A stretch of DNA of 64,000 bases from Pseudoips prasinana (Eukaryota > Arthropoda > Insecta > Lepidoptera > Nolidae): the NCBI GenBank assembly GCA_951640165.1, contig OX621250.1, positions 8,866,001 through 8,930,000 of the forward strand, given 5' to 3'. A model generated the notes under the pieces. The model made no database searches, had not been told where the DNA came from, and saw only the letters and a program-made list of their open reading frames with translations. Shown here in pieces: positions 10,491 to 21,057 of this stretch (position 1 is its first letter; each line of letters opens with the position of its first letter). A program made the position numbers and the translations under genes.

Positions 10491-10879
10491 AATCGCTTCG
10501 CTTAAAGTTTCGCTTCCGAAATAAAAAAAAACAAACTCAAAATATGGTTGCCAGAAAAAACATTTTATACAGACTTCTTTAATAGAAATTAACTTAACAT
10601 AGAAATTAATTTAAGTATTTGCATGTCACTATTGTGGATCCGTTTTTATATTTAAGACCTCAATTGTTTGTACCAACATTTATAAAATAATATCAAATGG
10701 CAAATAAATAAATATCTATCTATCTTAGCACACAGGTTGGTGATGGCAGAATAGTTCTGGCCGTTCTCTTGTATATATTATTCCGGGACGACTCTTACGT
10801 TCCCCATTGGATCAGATTGGGCGGTGATTATTCTTCATCGTCAACTTAAAAGGATAGTGTACACATATTGTTCAAAACA
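10491..10879. other. Spacer with a possible LINE tail
   Basis: CAAATAAATAAATATCTATC at about 10700-10730 looks like a LINE 3' tail. I see nothing else. Confidence 0.3.
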
Positions 10880-11146
10880 GGCTGTGCCGTACTGGCAGGA
10901 GTCGGCAATAGGGGAGGGCAATCCAAAGGAGTCCTCCCAGGGTACGTGCCCCGACCATCTGGGACATGGCGCAAAAGGGGGGTACCGGAGCAGCATACCC
11001 GCGTTCCCGGGACTCGCCCATCATGCGCCAGGAGAAGTCCACGGCAGGTAGGTTTAGTCGGTGCAAGTCCGACATACCCACCCGCAGACACTTTTTGCGG
11101 GTGGCATTAGAAAGAATTCCGCCTGCCTTAACAAAAAAAAAAAAAA
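10880..11146 (+). mobile_element. GC-rich retro-repeat Q, copy 2
   Basis: Homologous to copy 1: GCGTTCCCGGGACTCGCCC, GAAGTCCACGGCAGGTAGGT, TTAGTCGGTGCAAGTCCGAC, ACCCGCAGACACTTTTTGCG and a terminal run of 15 A. The poly(A) end indicates retroposition. Overlapping ORFs in several frames (75-116 codons) arise from low stop density in GC-rich DNA. Confidence 0.65.
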
Positions 11147-11507
11147 ATAGGCCAGAAATGAGAAATTCAAGGTCTACCGGGAAAAAATTAAAATAAAGGC
11201 AAATACATAAAGCATAATACATATTCCACGAATGAATAAAAGATTAGATTGATATTTTCAATCAGATCCATTAAGAACTTATGTACTAGTTCGATCCGAG
11301 TTTGTTCTGTAAATATTGAATAAGTTCAATTCAAAGCAGCACTTACACGTGTGCATAACTTTATATTCAGTGGGTTTAACTCAATTTATTTGAACTTGCT
11401 TTGGTTTGGTTAAGTATGTCTTCCGATGGCTGACAGCTTTATTGTTTCAGAAATGACTCATATTAACATAACGCCTGTACAGAAGGCGGGTAAGTTACAT
11501 GGTTGGT

Positions 11508-12080
11508 TGACGGGCCGGTTGGCGTGGTTGGTAAGTAAATGCTTGCCTTTCACGCCGCAGGTCGTGGGTTCGATTCCCACACAGGACAGGTATTTGTGTG
11601 CATACATATAACTTTTGTCATGAATATGGGTGTAATTATCTATATAAGTATCTATTTACAAAAGAAAAGTTGTATATGTAATACTAGCTGTGCCCCGCGG
11701 TTTTACCCGCGTTAACTTTTATAAATTATTACAGCTCCACCCCCGTCGGTGATAGCGTGATAATATGTAGCCTATATGTTGACCCGACCTCTTAGTAATA
11801 TTCATGCTAAATTTGATGTAAATCCATGGAGCACTTTTTGAGTTTAGCCCGGATATATATACAGACACACAGACAAAATTTATAAAATCTATATTTTTGG
11901 CTTCAGTATCGATTGTAGATCCCGGCCTAAGTATTCTTTTAAAAATATTCAATGTACAGTTTTGACTTTCCTACGATTTTATGATATGTATAGATATCAG
12001 TTATCTGGTATCCATAATACAAGCTCTGCTTAGTTTGGGATCAGGTGGCCGTGTGTGAATAATTTCTCAGGATATTATGG
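11508..12080 (+). mobile_element. SINE family A, copy 3, split by a Helitron
   Basis: The head (GGTTGGTAAGTAAATGCTTG ... GGGTTCGATTCCCAC) and body run to about 11683. The tail resumes at 11995 with TATCAGTTATCTGG and TACAAGCTCTGCTTAGTTTG. The interruption is the 311-bp Helitron at 11684-11994. Rejoining the flanks gives the GTAATATATCAG-type sequence seen in other copies, so the SINE is older. Confidence 0.8.
11684..11994 (-). mobile_element. Helitron family F, copy 1 (Lep1-like, non-autonomous)
   Basis: On the minus strand it begins TCTATACATATCATAAAATC and ends with hairpin ACGCGGGTAAAACCGCGG, then GGCACAGCTAG. The junction is A|T in the host. TC at the 5' end, a hairpin followed by CTAG and no target duplication are the hallmarks of Helitrons. 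There is no Rep/helicase ORF. The sequence resembles the lepidopteran Lep1 group; that name is from memory. Confidence 0.8.
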
Positions 12081-12395
12081 TACCAATACCCCTGGAGCCT
12101 TATTCAAGTAGTTAAGCGAATCAAATCAATAACTCGTCATTTAAAAAGTAAATATACCCGCAATCACATTTACTTGCTTTTAAACTTATTTGTAGACAAT
12201 TCTCTAATATTATTGGGAAGTTTTTTATATGGGTAGAGTCTTAAAGATTCCCTTATAAAAGAGTAACTTATTTTGTTGGGCCGGGTAGTATGAAAACTAA
12301 GATTATTCTTGACAATTTGCTTTCAACTTAAAGTCTAATTAATAGAACAACATATAACAAATAAAAATATAGCATTGAAGTCTCCATCTGCCATC

Positions 12396-12985
12396 TGTGA
12401 CGAGCCTGTTGCCGTGATTGGCAAATGCTTGCTTTTCACTATGGAGGTCGTTGGTTCGATTCCCACCCAGGACAGATATTTGTGTGCATGAACATGTCTG
12501 TTTGTCCTGTGTCTGGATTTAATTATCCATATAAGTATGTATTTACAAAAGAAAAGTAGTATCTATACATATAATAAAATCGTAGGAAATTCAAAACTGT
12601 ACATTAAACATTTTTTTAAAGGATACTTGGGGCGTGACCTACAGTCGATATCGAAGCCAATAATACAGTTTTTAGAATTTTTGTCTGTTTTTCTGTTTGT
12701 CTGTGTGTATATCCGGGCTAAACTAAAAAAATACTGCATGGATTTACTTAAAATTTTGCATGAATATTACTAAGACGTCGGGTCAACATATAGGCTACAT
12801 ATTATCACGCTATCACCTTCGGAGGAAGGAGCTGTGATAATTTATAAAATTTAACGCGGGTAAAACCGCGAGGCACAGCTAGTATGTAGTATATCAGTTA
12901 TCTGGTTTCAATTGTACAAGCTCTGCTTACTTTGGGATCAGATGGCCATGTGTAAATAATGTCCTAGAATATTATTATTATTATA
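12396..12985 (+). mobile_element. SINE family A, copy 4, split by a Helitron
   Basis: The head (ATTGGCAAATGCTTGC ... GGTTCGATTCCCACC) and body run to 12561. The tail resumes at 12883 with TATGTAGTATATCAGTTATC. The Helitron lies at 12562-12882, about ten bases from the equivalent Helitron site in copy 3. Confidence 0.8.
12562..12882 (+). mobile_element. Helitron family F, copy 2
   Basis: It starts TCTATACATATAATAAAATC and ends AACGCGGGTAAAACCGCG plus AGGCACAGCTAG, inserted between A and T. It is 321 bp with no coding capacity. It matches copy 1 closely in the inverse orientation. Confidence 0.85.
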
Positions 12986-13587
12986 TTGTTATTATCTGCA
13001 AGTAGGTTGCCCAAAAACCTGGCAACGATACCTCGTTGTATTGTCAAGATTATACGCTGGCCGCGATACAGCCCAGCTCCTGGGTCACCTGTAGTTTCAA
13101 CAAGGCGTCTAGACAAAGATTTAATAATAAATAAAATAAAAAAATAGTTTATATCAGTATCTTATACTACTACAATTTATCTTACATAGGAGTCTCCTTT
13201 TAAGTATTTAAATTCTTATACCTAGTATTAATATTATGTATATCGCTCCTTTTACAGAAGAAAGATCTAATGAAGTGGATATTCTCAACTTTCTCAATTA
13301 ACTTGGGAGAGCTCTCCTCATGTACCTGATTATCGAATCGTTATGATTTCACTTCTTGCTATAAATTTGATTTATGTTATTTCACTTATTTTATGACTTT
13401 TACTACTAGAAGGTTTAGTAAACAACGATAAACTAGACGCTTATTGAACTGGAAAGGAAATGTGAACATGGAAGATAATTACAATTACAATTAGTGATTG
13501 CACGTGTACCGCAGTGGTTAAGGTGGTTACTTCGCTACTAACTAAACGCCCTTATGTTTTAGGTTCAATCCCCGTACATGACTACTT

Positions 13588-13862
13588 TTTTTTAGGGTTC
13601 CGCACCCAAAGGGTAAAACGGGACCCTATTACTAAGACTTCGCTGTATGTCTGTCCGTCTGTCACCATTCTGTATCTCATGAACCGTAATCGCTAGACAG
13701 TATTTCTTTTGCCGCAATATCAGCAAATACTAAAAATAATTATAAATATTTAAGGGGGCTCCCCTACAACAATAGTGAATTTTTTTGCTCGATTTTATAG
13801 ATATTTATAGATAATGGTACGGTACCCTTCGTGCGCGAGTCCGACTCGCACTTGGTCAGTCT
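13588..13862 (+). repeat. Interspersed repeat I, copy 1
   Basis: TTTAGGGTTCCGCACCCAAA, GGGTAAAACGGGACCC, GTCTGTCCGTCTGTCACC, CTGTATCTCATGAACCG, GGGGGCTCCCCTACAAC and GCGAGTCCGACTCGCACTTG are in order. The 3' end includes the near-palindrome GAGTCCGACTC. It shares its start with repeat J. Mechanism of spread is unknown. Confidence 0.7.
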
Positions 13863-13989
13863 TTTTAAAGTTATTGTTGTTATTGCACTATTTATTACAC
13901 CATTTTTGTGACCCATATATAATGATTCTGAGTGCTTGGTACCCGTGAGTTGAATTTTGTAAAGTCTGTCGCGATACAGACATATTTCA

Positions 13990-14235
13990 CGGGCATGTCC
14001 GCATGGTTGGTAGACTGCTTGACTTGCAGGTCGTCGGTTCGATTCCCATCCAGGACAGATATTTGTATTCATGGACATGTCTTTTGGTTCTGAGTCTGGT
14101 TGTAATTATATATATAACTATGTATTTTCAAAAGAAAAGTGAAATATGTAGTATATCAGTTATCTGGTTTCCATAGTACAAGCTCTTAGTAGCTTGGGAT
14201 CAAATAGCCGTGTGTAAATTATGTCCCAGGATATA
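13990..14235 (+). mobile_element. SINE family A, copy 5
   Basis: GCATGGTTGGTAGACTGCTT, GGTCGTCGGTTCGATTCCCA and AGGACAGATATTTGTATTCA, then TATGTAGTATATCAGTTATC and the AGTACAAGCT-type tail. It is an uninterrupted copy and serves as reference for the Helitron-split copies 3 and 4. Confidence 0.8.
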
Positions 14236-14280
14236 GACTAAAAAGCTATCTATTGTACCTAGAGGTTTCAGTGTCACAAT

Positions 14281-14697
14281 AAAACAAAACATTTTGTTAT
14301 TTTTCAATATCAATAAATAAAAAAGGTATAATCCTGCCATTTTGCAAAGCTATTTTGGTATCTAGTTCCATATTATTTATCCTTGATTTGACAGCATTAT
14401 CCGTATCTGTTTACACACTAGGGAGTTGGAAGAACCCTTCATGTTGTGACAGTTACACGGTGTAAATATTACGGAACACAAATTGTATTAAAACAAAACA
14501 TTTTGTTATTTTTCAATATCAATAAATAAAAAAGGTATAATCCTGCCATTTTGCAAAGCTATTTTGGTATCTAGTTCCATATTATTTATCCTTGATTTGA
14601 CAGCATTATCCGTATCTGTTTACACACTAGGGAGTTGGAAGAACCCTTCATGTTGTGACAGTTACACGGTGTAAATATTACGGAACACAAATTGTAT
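14281..14697. repeat. Perfect 209-bp tandem duplication
   Basis: Units 14281-14489 and 14490-14697 (start AAAACAAAACATTTTGTTAT, end CACAAATTGTAT) appear identical at every base I compared. The unit carries no recognised family. Identity with no decay implies a very recent duplication or an assembly duplication. Confidence 0.9.
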
Positions 14698-14814
14698 CGT
14701 AAGGCTTCCGGCATCGAATTACAAAGGGTAGTTAGGGTTGCGACGTTTGCCTAATTTCCAGGAATCTTTCATGATAGTTTCCCGATAGTTTAATACTCCC
14801 AGATTTATAAGTTA

Positions 14815-15283
14815 CTAGCTGTGCCCCGCGGTTTTACCCGCATTGAACTTTATAAATTACTAGCTGTGCCCGCGACTTCGTCCGCGTATTAATTAGTTTA
14901 TTTCGTTTTTTAGTAAAAAAAAAGACTTTTTCGAAAATAAAAGTAGCCTAAGTTACTCCTTATTACATCAGCTACCTGCCAATAAAAATCCCGTCAAAAT
15001 CGGTCCAGCCGTTTCAGAGATTAGCCGGAACAAACAGACAGACAGACAGACAAAAATTGTAAAAAATGTTATTTTGGTGTATGTACCGTATATATATTCA
15101 TATTTATGTAGTAAAAACAGGCTATTTCAATATTACAAACAGACACTCCAATTTTATTTATTTGTATAGATGTATAGATAACTTACTCCTTATCAATTTG
15201 TATTAAAATCGCTCCCGTCATTTAGATGTGAAGAAGTAACAAACATACACACTCACAAACTTTCGCCTTTATAATATTAGTGT
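14815..15283 (-). mobile_element. Helitron family G, copy 1, split by Helitron H
   Basis: The 3' end CTAGCTGTGCCCCGCGG (minus strand GCACAGCTAG) lies at 14815. The element continues to 14859, is interrupted by Helitron H, and resumes at 15179 with TAACTTACTCC ... AATCGCTCCCGTCATTTAGA ... ACTCACAAACTTTCGCC and TTTATAATATTAGTGT. The join restores AAATTATAAC as in the uninterrupted copy at 16.9 kb. Confidence 0.75.
14860..15178 (-). mobile_element. Helitron family H (non-autonomous)
   Basis: On the minus strand it starts TCTATACATCTATACAAATA and ends in GCGGACGAAGTCGCGG, then GCACAGCTAG. The internal block GTCCAGCCGTTTCAGAGATT and a (CAGA)n tract are characteristic. The host junction is A|T. 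No ORF. Confidence 0.8.
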
Positions 15284-15295
15284 ACTACCTATAAC

Positions 15296-15460
15296 AATAT
15301 CCTGTGGGGGGCGTTCATCTATCAGGGAACGGCAGCAGCGTCTCATTATTGGCTATGACCATCATACTGCGATCGCCAACACGTCCGTCAAGCGTGGCGA
15401 TCATGACATATTCCCCACTTATGAGAAAGATTTCGTTCAGCTGTGGACTTTTTCCTAATC
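15296..15460 (+). repeat. Interspersed repeat K, copy 4
   Basis: TCCTGTGGGGGGCGTTC, GGCAGCAGCGTCTCAT, TGCGATCGCCAACACGTCCG and GGCGATCATGACATATTCCC match copy 2. It abuts the Helitron G 5' end. Confidence 0.6.
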
Positions 15461-15639
15461 GAGCATGCATAGAACGAGAAATCGCTATACTGCACCACTC
15501 TTAAATTTCGTTCTTCGAATCCCGGTAATGATCGTTCAATAGCAATAGTAAGGCTAGGTGCTTGCTGCTCTCTTTAACTATTAGAACAACCAAGTGTCAG
15601 ACTTCGTAATGTTGATATGGGGTAGGTTTCACATCTTAA

Positions 15640-15885
15640 GAGAGGTAGGGCGTAGCGTTCATTCGCTCAAAGAGCAGGAAGTACCTCCACCTTACAGAAG
15701 ACATTCCTTAATAATAACATTGATAATTTTAATGTTGTGTTTCCGAGTGTGAGTAAGGTCGCCAGAGCTCATTGGGGTCGAGGAAAGGGTCAGCAACACT
15801 TGTTTGCAGACTTTTAAAGGCCGGCAATGCCTCCGCGTCTCCTCTGGTGTTGCGAGTATCGTTGGGCGGCGGTGATCACTTAAAA
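15640..15885 (-). repeat. Interspersed repeat O, copy 2
   Basis: GAGGTAGGGCGTAGCG, TTCATTCGCTCAAAGAGCAG, GGTCGCCAGAGCTCATTGGG, AAAGGCCGGCAATGCC and GGCGGCGGTGATCACTTA match the inverse of the 25.6-kb copy. It has lost the distal CACCTGATGGTAAG end. Confidence 0.7.
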
Positions 15886-16578
15886 AAAAAAAGCTAGTGG
15901 TATACGTAGGTGGTAGTCGTAGACAGGAAGCTGAGGCTTTGAATAAAATAATTACAATTAGTGATATCGAAGCAAGGGAAGTAGAATAGTCTCAATTGTG
16001 ACATAATTCTATGTTTTTATATTCATTTAGGAATAATTTGGAATATTTGGATAAAAAATGAAATGTGATAAAATTGTAAAAATTGTACAATCTTAAATTT
16101 GTCGGTTCCAGCTTCAGGCCAGATTAATTATCTTAAAATCAGGTCGCTGAAATGGTAGACTTATTCGCTTGCTCACAGAACAACTTCACAAGGGCGGCTT
16201 ATTTGATTGTATGTTATCAGTTTTTTAGAAATGTACACAATACGCAATTGAATTGTAATTGTAACTTTCCTATCGCAATAGGTTCCCTGTAATGGTAGAA
16301 TTAAGTTAAGCCAATAAACAGTAAAAAATATGATTCCACGGGTTATAACAATGTGAAAAGAAGTACAAACGTTTCCCGGAACCAAACAGTTAAGAAGTGG
16401 CAACCCCGTGAGCGGTTGAACGGTAATTTCTTTTTAAGTGAAACTTCGTAGATGGGGAATCAATTATATGAAATAGGAATGGAGTTTAAGTAGGTACACA
16501 TCACTTTTCGAAAAAGGGTATATCACACTAATATTATGTATCCGAAAGTTTGTGACTATAAGTTTAAGATACGTAGAC
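15886..16578. other. Non-genic stretch
   Basis: No recognised family. The 76-codon minus ORF at 16173-16403 has no motif. Confidence 0.35.
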
Positions 16579-16831
16579 GGTCACCGTAGCCTAGTTGGTA
16601 GTGGTCCTGCCTACGAAGCTGGTGGTCCTGGGTTCGAATCCCGGTAAGTGTAAATATTTGTGTGATGACCACGAATATTTGTTTCTGAGGCATGGATGTT
16701 TTCTATGTATTTAAGTATTTATTTATATATATATAAGTATGTATATCGTCGCCTGGTACCCATAGTACAAGCTTTGCTTAGTTTGGGGCTAGGATGATCT
16801 GTGTGACATTGTTCCTATATATTATTATTTT
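16579..16831 (+). mobile_element. SINE family B, copy 1
   Basis: A clear tRNA-like head, GTAGCCTAGTTGGTAGTGGT (A-box) and GGTTCGAATCCCGGTAAGTG (B-box), precedes TATTTGTTTCTGAGGCATGG, ATGTTTTCTATGTAT, TCGTCGCCTGGTACCCATAG and TACAAGCTTTGCTTAGTTTG plus GGGCTAGGATGATCTGTGTG. It ends in (ATT)n. It is not a functional tRNA gene: the stems are incomplete and the body is downstream. Confidence 0.85.
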
Positions 16832-16908
16832 TAAAAAATGTCTCAATGATACGGTATCCTTCTTACGGGAGCCCATCTCGCATTTGGTTGCTAGGGTATA
16901 TATATGTA

Positions 16909-17069
16909 CTAGCTGTGCCCCGCGGTTTTACCCGCGTTAAACTTTATGAATTATAACCTATGTCCAGGGTGTCAGCAACTCCATAACAATTTTTATTAAA
17001 ATCGCTCCAGCCGCTTAGAGGCTAAGAAGTAACAAACACACACATTCACAAACTTTCACCTTTATAATA
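16909..17069 (-). mobile_element. Helitron family G, copy 2
   Basis: CTAGCTGTGCCCCGCGGTTT at the 3' end, then GAATTATAACCTATGTCC, AAATCGCTCCAGCCGCTTAG and CACAAACTTTCACC to TTTATAATA. Helitron F copy 3 begins at the next base, having inserted in its 5' end. Confidence 0.75.
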
Positions 17070-17389
17070 TCTATACATATAATAAAATCGTAGGAAAGTC
17101 AAAACTGTACATTGAATATGTTTTTAAAAGGATGCTTGGGGCGTGATCTACAATCGATATCGAAGCCAAAAATGTAGTTTTTGGAATTTTTGTCTGTTTA
17201 GCTGTTTGTCTGTATGTATGACCGGGCTAAACTCAAAAAGTACTGCATGGATTTACTTCAAAGTTTGCATGAATATTACTAAGAGCACGGGTCAACATAT
17301 AGGCTATATATTATGACGCTATCACCTACGGGGAGAAGATGTGATCATTTATACAATTTAACGCGGGGAAAACCGCGGGGCACAGCTAG
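17070..17389 (+). mobile_element. Helitron family F, copy 3
   Basis: TCTATACATATAATAAAATC to GCGGGGCACAGCTAG, 320 bp, host A|T junction. It is nested in the end of Helitron G copy 2. No ORF. Confidence 0.85.
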
Positions 17390-17399
17390 TTAATTTATA

Positions 17400-17920
17400 A
17401 TATAGTGTGATTGAACATTAAGAAATTAGCAAAAAAATATCATATAAAAATTCAACTACATATGAATTACATTTAAATTATATTGGTACGGTCCCCTAAA
17501 TATTAACCGAAGTATAAAATATACCATATGGAAACAAGATTTGTGACCTTTATAAATATGGATGTCTCACTCAGTCTTTATTTTTACATTATATTTATTT
17601 ATAGGTCTTACAAATCGATAGAATTATTGCATACATTTTCAACAGAAAAACCTTGAAACTAAAAAAGCTTAGATATAGGATCTATTATTCTGGAGCTATT
17701 TACACATCATTTATGTGTTATTATTTATATAGGTTTCTCCCAACAGACTTCATCATGGAGCCTTTCAAAAAAGTAGAGATTTCAAAGTGCTAAGGATGGA
17801 GTTTACGGGTTTTGACAATTTTTTTTACTATTAGAACAAAAACCTGACCCAGATAAAAAAAATGTAAATCGTTATATCCTGCATTTTGTTTTTTATTACA
17901 TTTATTTCTAACATAAATCT
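17400..17920. other. Non-genic stretch
   Basis: AT-rich and without a recognised family until CCCTAAACCGGCGAGAG at about 17927, a 17-bp scrap of the LINE seen at 23.7 and 50.4 kb. Confidence 0.4.
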
Positions 17921-17948
17921 AGTACCCTAAACCGGCGAGAGAAGAATA

Positions 17949-18245
17949 TCTATACATATAATAAAATTGTACATTCAATATTTTTTTTAAAAGGATACTT
18001 GGGGCGTGATCTACAATCGATATCGAAGCCAAAAATACAGGTTTTAGAATTTTTGTTTGTTTGTCTGTATGTATGTCCGGGATAAACTCAAAAAGTACGA
18101 AACGGATTTACTTCAAATTTTGCATGAATATTACTAAGAGGTCGGGTCAACATATAGGCTACATATCATCACGATATCACATACAGGGGAGGAGCTGTGA
18201 TAATTTATAAAATTTTACGCGGGTAAAACCGCGGGGCACAGCTAG
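17949..18245 (+). mobile_element. Helitron family F, copy 4 (internal deletion)
   Basis: TCTATACATATAATAAAATT to GGGGCACAGCTAG. Compared with the other copies it lacks about 17 bp after the terminus (the CGTAGGAAAGTCAAAAC segment). The rest aligns, including GGGGCGTGATCTACAATCGA. Confidence 0.85.
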
Positions 18246-18265
18246 TAATGATAATAAACGAGGCG

Positions 18266-18339
18266 ACGCCTGTTTCCCAGAGGCTGTCTACCCCTCTGGG
18301 AAACAGGCGTGAGTTTATGTATGTATGTATGTATAAATA
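18266..18339 (+). mobile_element. LINE 3' end with 18-bp fold-back
   Basis: GTCTACCCCTCTGGGAAACA followed by GGCGTGAGTTTATG and (TATG)n matches the coding end YPSGKQA-stop of the LINE at 23.7 kb. Upstream, 18266-18283 is the inverted complement of 18293-18310, perfect over 18 bp, so the native LINE sequence has been replaced by its own inverted copy. Confidence 0.65.
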
Positions 18340-18519
18340 TCAGCCGAAAGACGTCCACTGCTGGACAAAGGCCTCCCCCAAGGATCTCCACAATAGCCGG
18401 TCCTGCGCTGCCCGCATCCAGCGGCTTCCCGCGACCCTTCCAAGATCATCGGTCCACCTTGTAGAGGGCCTGCCCACGTCATCCGGTACGTGGTCGCCAC
18501 TTGAGAACCTTTTTGCCCC
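18340..18519 (-). pseudogene. RTE-type LINE polyprotein C-terminus
   Basis: The minus strand gives an uninterrupted frame: KRFSSGDHVP, then GRPSTRWTDDLGRVAGSRWM, then RAAQDRLLWRSLGEAFVQQW and TSFG before TGA at 18340. RWTDD..RVAG..W...AQDR..W..LGEAF.QQWT is the distinctive end of RTE-clade LINEs (family knowledge). The fragment is 5' truncated at about 18.52 kb. Shorter relics of the same end occur at 20.07 kb and, degenerate, at 59.26 kb. Confidence 0.85.
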
Positions 18520-18529
18520 AATAGCCGAA

Positions 18530-18690
18530 AGAGAGAATCTATATTTCTGTATATTTACAGTACTACTACAGCAGTACTACTACTAAATATTCGTGGAGAC
18601 CTAAATGGCTAACTGTTGTGTATACCTAATCTATTAAGTTATTGTAAGCTGTTGGTCTTCCTAATAATGTTAAATAAATAAATACTAAAG
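18530..18690 (+). mobile_element. LINE 3' UTR fragment
   Basis: ATTCGTGGAGACCTAAATGG, GTAAGCTGTTGGTCTTCCTA and AATGTTAAATAAATAAATAC match, inverted, the block at 29.37-29.48 kb. This looks like a LINE 3' UTR ending in an AATAAATAAAT tail; the clade is not identified. Confidence 0.55.
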
Positions 18691-18975
18691 GAGGCTTAAT
18701 GCTGTTTTTTAGTTTTGAAGACATAGAGCTGTATAGAAATAGATGTGACATTGAAATTAGATTACTCGAGCAAAATATAGACTTGCTAGTAATATCTACC
18801 TTCTGTCAATCCTTATTGTATCCTCCAGTCTTACAATGTAACTGTTTTGTTTATAGAAAATGTAACAGTACATAGAGTTCACGGTTTTATCAAAATGGCT
18901 TATAGAACGCGTCGTCCTATCTTATCCAACAATTCGGAATAGTGCAAGGATTCATTCTCTTGTTCATATAAAAAA

Positions 18976-19483
18976 CTAGCTGTGCCCCGCGGTTTTACCC
19001 GCGGAAAACTTTAATACTACAATTAAACGATAATGAAATTTATTCAGCACTTGGGTATTTACATACACTTGTAATTGTCAAGCTCACAATGTATTACATA
19101 AACACAGTTTTAAAACAGTTATTAAAGTAACAACATATTTTAAATTAGTCCGTTCGTGCGGTCTGTTTCGTCACATGTATTTTTAATATTCTTAAATAAA
19201 TAATAAATAGCAAGTTACTAAGCTACTATTGTTACATTTAGCAGTAGTATATCAAATTAAAGAAATGAAAACAACGAGCAATTGGCTAGCGCAAAAGGCT
19301 CTCAACCAGTAGCTTAATTTAAACGACTAATACCTGAGGGCACCCTTATGGGCCAAAATTTTATAAATTGCAGCCTATGTGTTATCCGGATATATAAGCT
19401 ATATTACTACTAAGCTTCATCAAAATCCGTTCGGTAGTTTTGCGTAAACACTCACAAACTTTAGACTTTATAATATTAGTGTG
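18976..19483 (-). mobile_element. Helitron family G, copy 3 (long variant)
   Basis: CTAGCTGTGCCCCGCGGTTT at 18976; GCCTATGTGTTATCCGGATA, CATCAAAATCCGTTCGGTAG and TTTATAATATTAGTGTGA near 19480. It is about 500 bp against about 170 bp in copy 2, with roughly 330 bp of extra internal sequence and no ORF. Confidence 0.75.
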
Positions 19484-20066
19484 ATATGTTCTACAAATAT
19501 TTGTTTTCTTTACAACTTGTAGGAGTTACTTTACTCTTTATTAGGAATCTAACAGACTTTTTCATAAACCTAAACTTTAAACTGGGAAAATAATAATTTT
19601 ATCGTCTGGCGGGGACCTAACATGCACCCTCTACCAATCCGCTATGCTGTTAAGCTATGAACAAAATACATAGTTCATACTTTCTAGTAAATTGAACACA
19701 ATATATTCGGACTAAATTTACTGTCAGTGCAACGCGACGCCACAATTATTTCTTTGTATTATATGAATCATAAAAATGGTTACTGCGGGTTATCTTCAAG
19801 AGATAAACACATACTACTCAGAACATTTTTGTAGATCATTTTATGATATTCAATTTCGTAGAAGATTATTTTGCTCTACATCTTAAGGGTTAGCCAGCGT
19901 TTGCAATGTAAACGTATACAAGCTTACGACATCACATTCCGAATCTTTAAAATAGGCTTTTCACTGTTATAATCATTATCATCATCATCATCAAAGAAAG
20001 GTTTATATAATACATGGATGAGACATTAGACATTTGTTTTAAGCGAATAAATAACTTCTGGTTTCA
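19484..20066. other. Non-genic stretch
   Basis: I see nothing recognisable apart from a short (CAT)n tract at about 19980. Confidence 0.4.
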
Positions 20067-20140
20067 TATCAGCCGAAAGACGTCCACTGCTGGACAAAGG
20101 CCTCCCCCAAGGATTTCCACAATAGCCGGTCCTGCGCTGT
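20067..20140 (-). pseudogene. RTE-type LINE 3' scrap
   Basis: ATCAGCCGAAAGACGTCCAC, TGCTGGACAAAGGCCTCCCC and AGCCGGTCCTGCGCTG are nearly identical to the 18.34-kb copy. It holds only about the last 23 codons. Confidence 0.8.
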
Positions 20141-20239
20141 TATAAAATCCATGTATTAAAACTTTCTTTTCAATCACTCTTGTCTATTGATGTATATCGC
20201 ATTAAGAAAGAAACAACTTGGCTTTAAAATGTGTTGACT

Positions 20240-20440
20240 GCACTGTGCGCGCTAAGACTGTCGCCTCGCCGCTTCGTGTCGCGGGTTCGAGTTCCGTGCC
20301 CGACAACTATTTGTGTGACCCATAAATAGTACCCAATATACCCATCATGTTCTGAATTTGGATGTAAACGTCTATTATATGTTTGTAAAGTACCCCGCGA
20401 CATAGGGATTAAGTTTCCTGTTCGGGCGTTGTCTTTAAAA
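20240..20440 (+). mobile_element. SINE family D, copy 2
   Basis: CGCTAAGACTGTCGCCTCGC, GTGTCGCGGGTTCGAGTTCC and ACAACTATTTGTGTGACCCA, ending GGGCGTTGTCTTTAAAAAA. Homologous to 8.43 kb. Confidence 0.7.
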
Positions 20441-20469
20441 AATAATGTTTAGACACAGCGACCAGTTAC

Positions 20470-20860
20470 GATGTTATTATGATGATGTCCTCCCGACCGA
20501 ATTTCGGCTACGGCGGCCAGTCTTAATGGAGACTAGCCAATTGCGCAGGACATATTATAGTGCACAAGTGTGTGCGCAAACACAGGGGCACTTTCTATTC
20601 CATCACTCTCATGATCCGATGGGACGCCTAGCGACACGACCGGAAAGAGTTCAGGTACAGGACCGACGGCTTTTACGTGCTCTCCGAGGCTCGGGGGTGT
20701 AATACCGCCAACTTCCAGACTACGGGCTGATACTGAGAAATTTCTTTTTACGGAAAAATCCCAAAAACACTTTTTGGCCCGACAAACCGACAGACTTAAA
20801 CCCAGGACCTCATTATCTCCGGTTGAACACGCTACCGCTGGACCAACGAGGCAGTCATAT
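20470..20860 (-). mobile_element. SINE family E, copy 1
   Basis: The minus strand has a tRNA-like head (TCGTTGGTCCAGCGGTAGCG, then a decayed B-box) and body with TTTCTCAGTATCAGCCCGTA, CCGAGGAGAGCACGTAAAAG-type sequence, GAAAGTGCCCCTGTG and the end GGCCGCCGTAGCCGAAATTC plus (AAT)n. It is close to full length. The 85-codon plus ORF is antisense SINE. Confidence 0.7.
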
Positions 20861-21024
20861 ACGATGTTATTATATGTACATACACATATACACGATGTTA
20901 TTATACATCGTAACTGGTTGCTGTCATGGAAGACATAAAAGGAAAACTATTAAAAGAAACCAAAACAATAATTTTGAAAGGTTTAGTCTGTTTGTCCTTT
21001 TGGTTGCTGTTCTTTTATTAATAA

Positions 21025-21057
21025 CTAGCTGTGCCCCGCGTTAAATTTTATAAATTA
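21025..21057 (-). mobile_element. Helitron 3' stub
   Basis: CTAGCTGTGCCCCGCGTTAA at 21025 is a second, outer Helitron terminus 33 bp from the start of F copy 5, which inserted into it at an A|C boundary (TTA|CTAG). Confidence 0.6.

Noticed and set aside
10846..11222. Overlapping 75-116-codon ORFs
   Set aside because: Chance frames in GC-rich retro-repeat Q, open in several frames at once and ending in poly(A).
16579..16650. tRNA gene at the head of SINE B (and of the other SINEs)
   Set aside because: The A and B boxes are present but cloverleaf stems do not close and each is followed by a shared SINE body and tail, in several copies.
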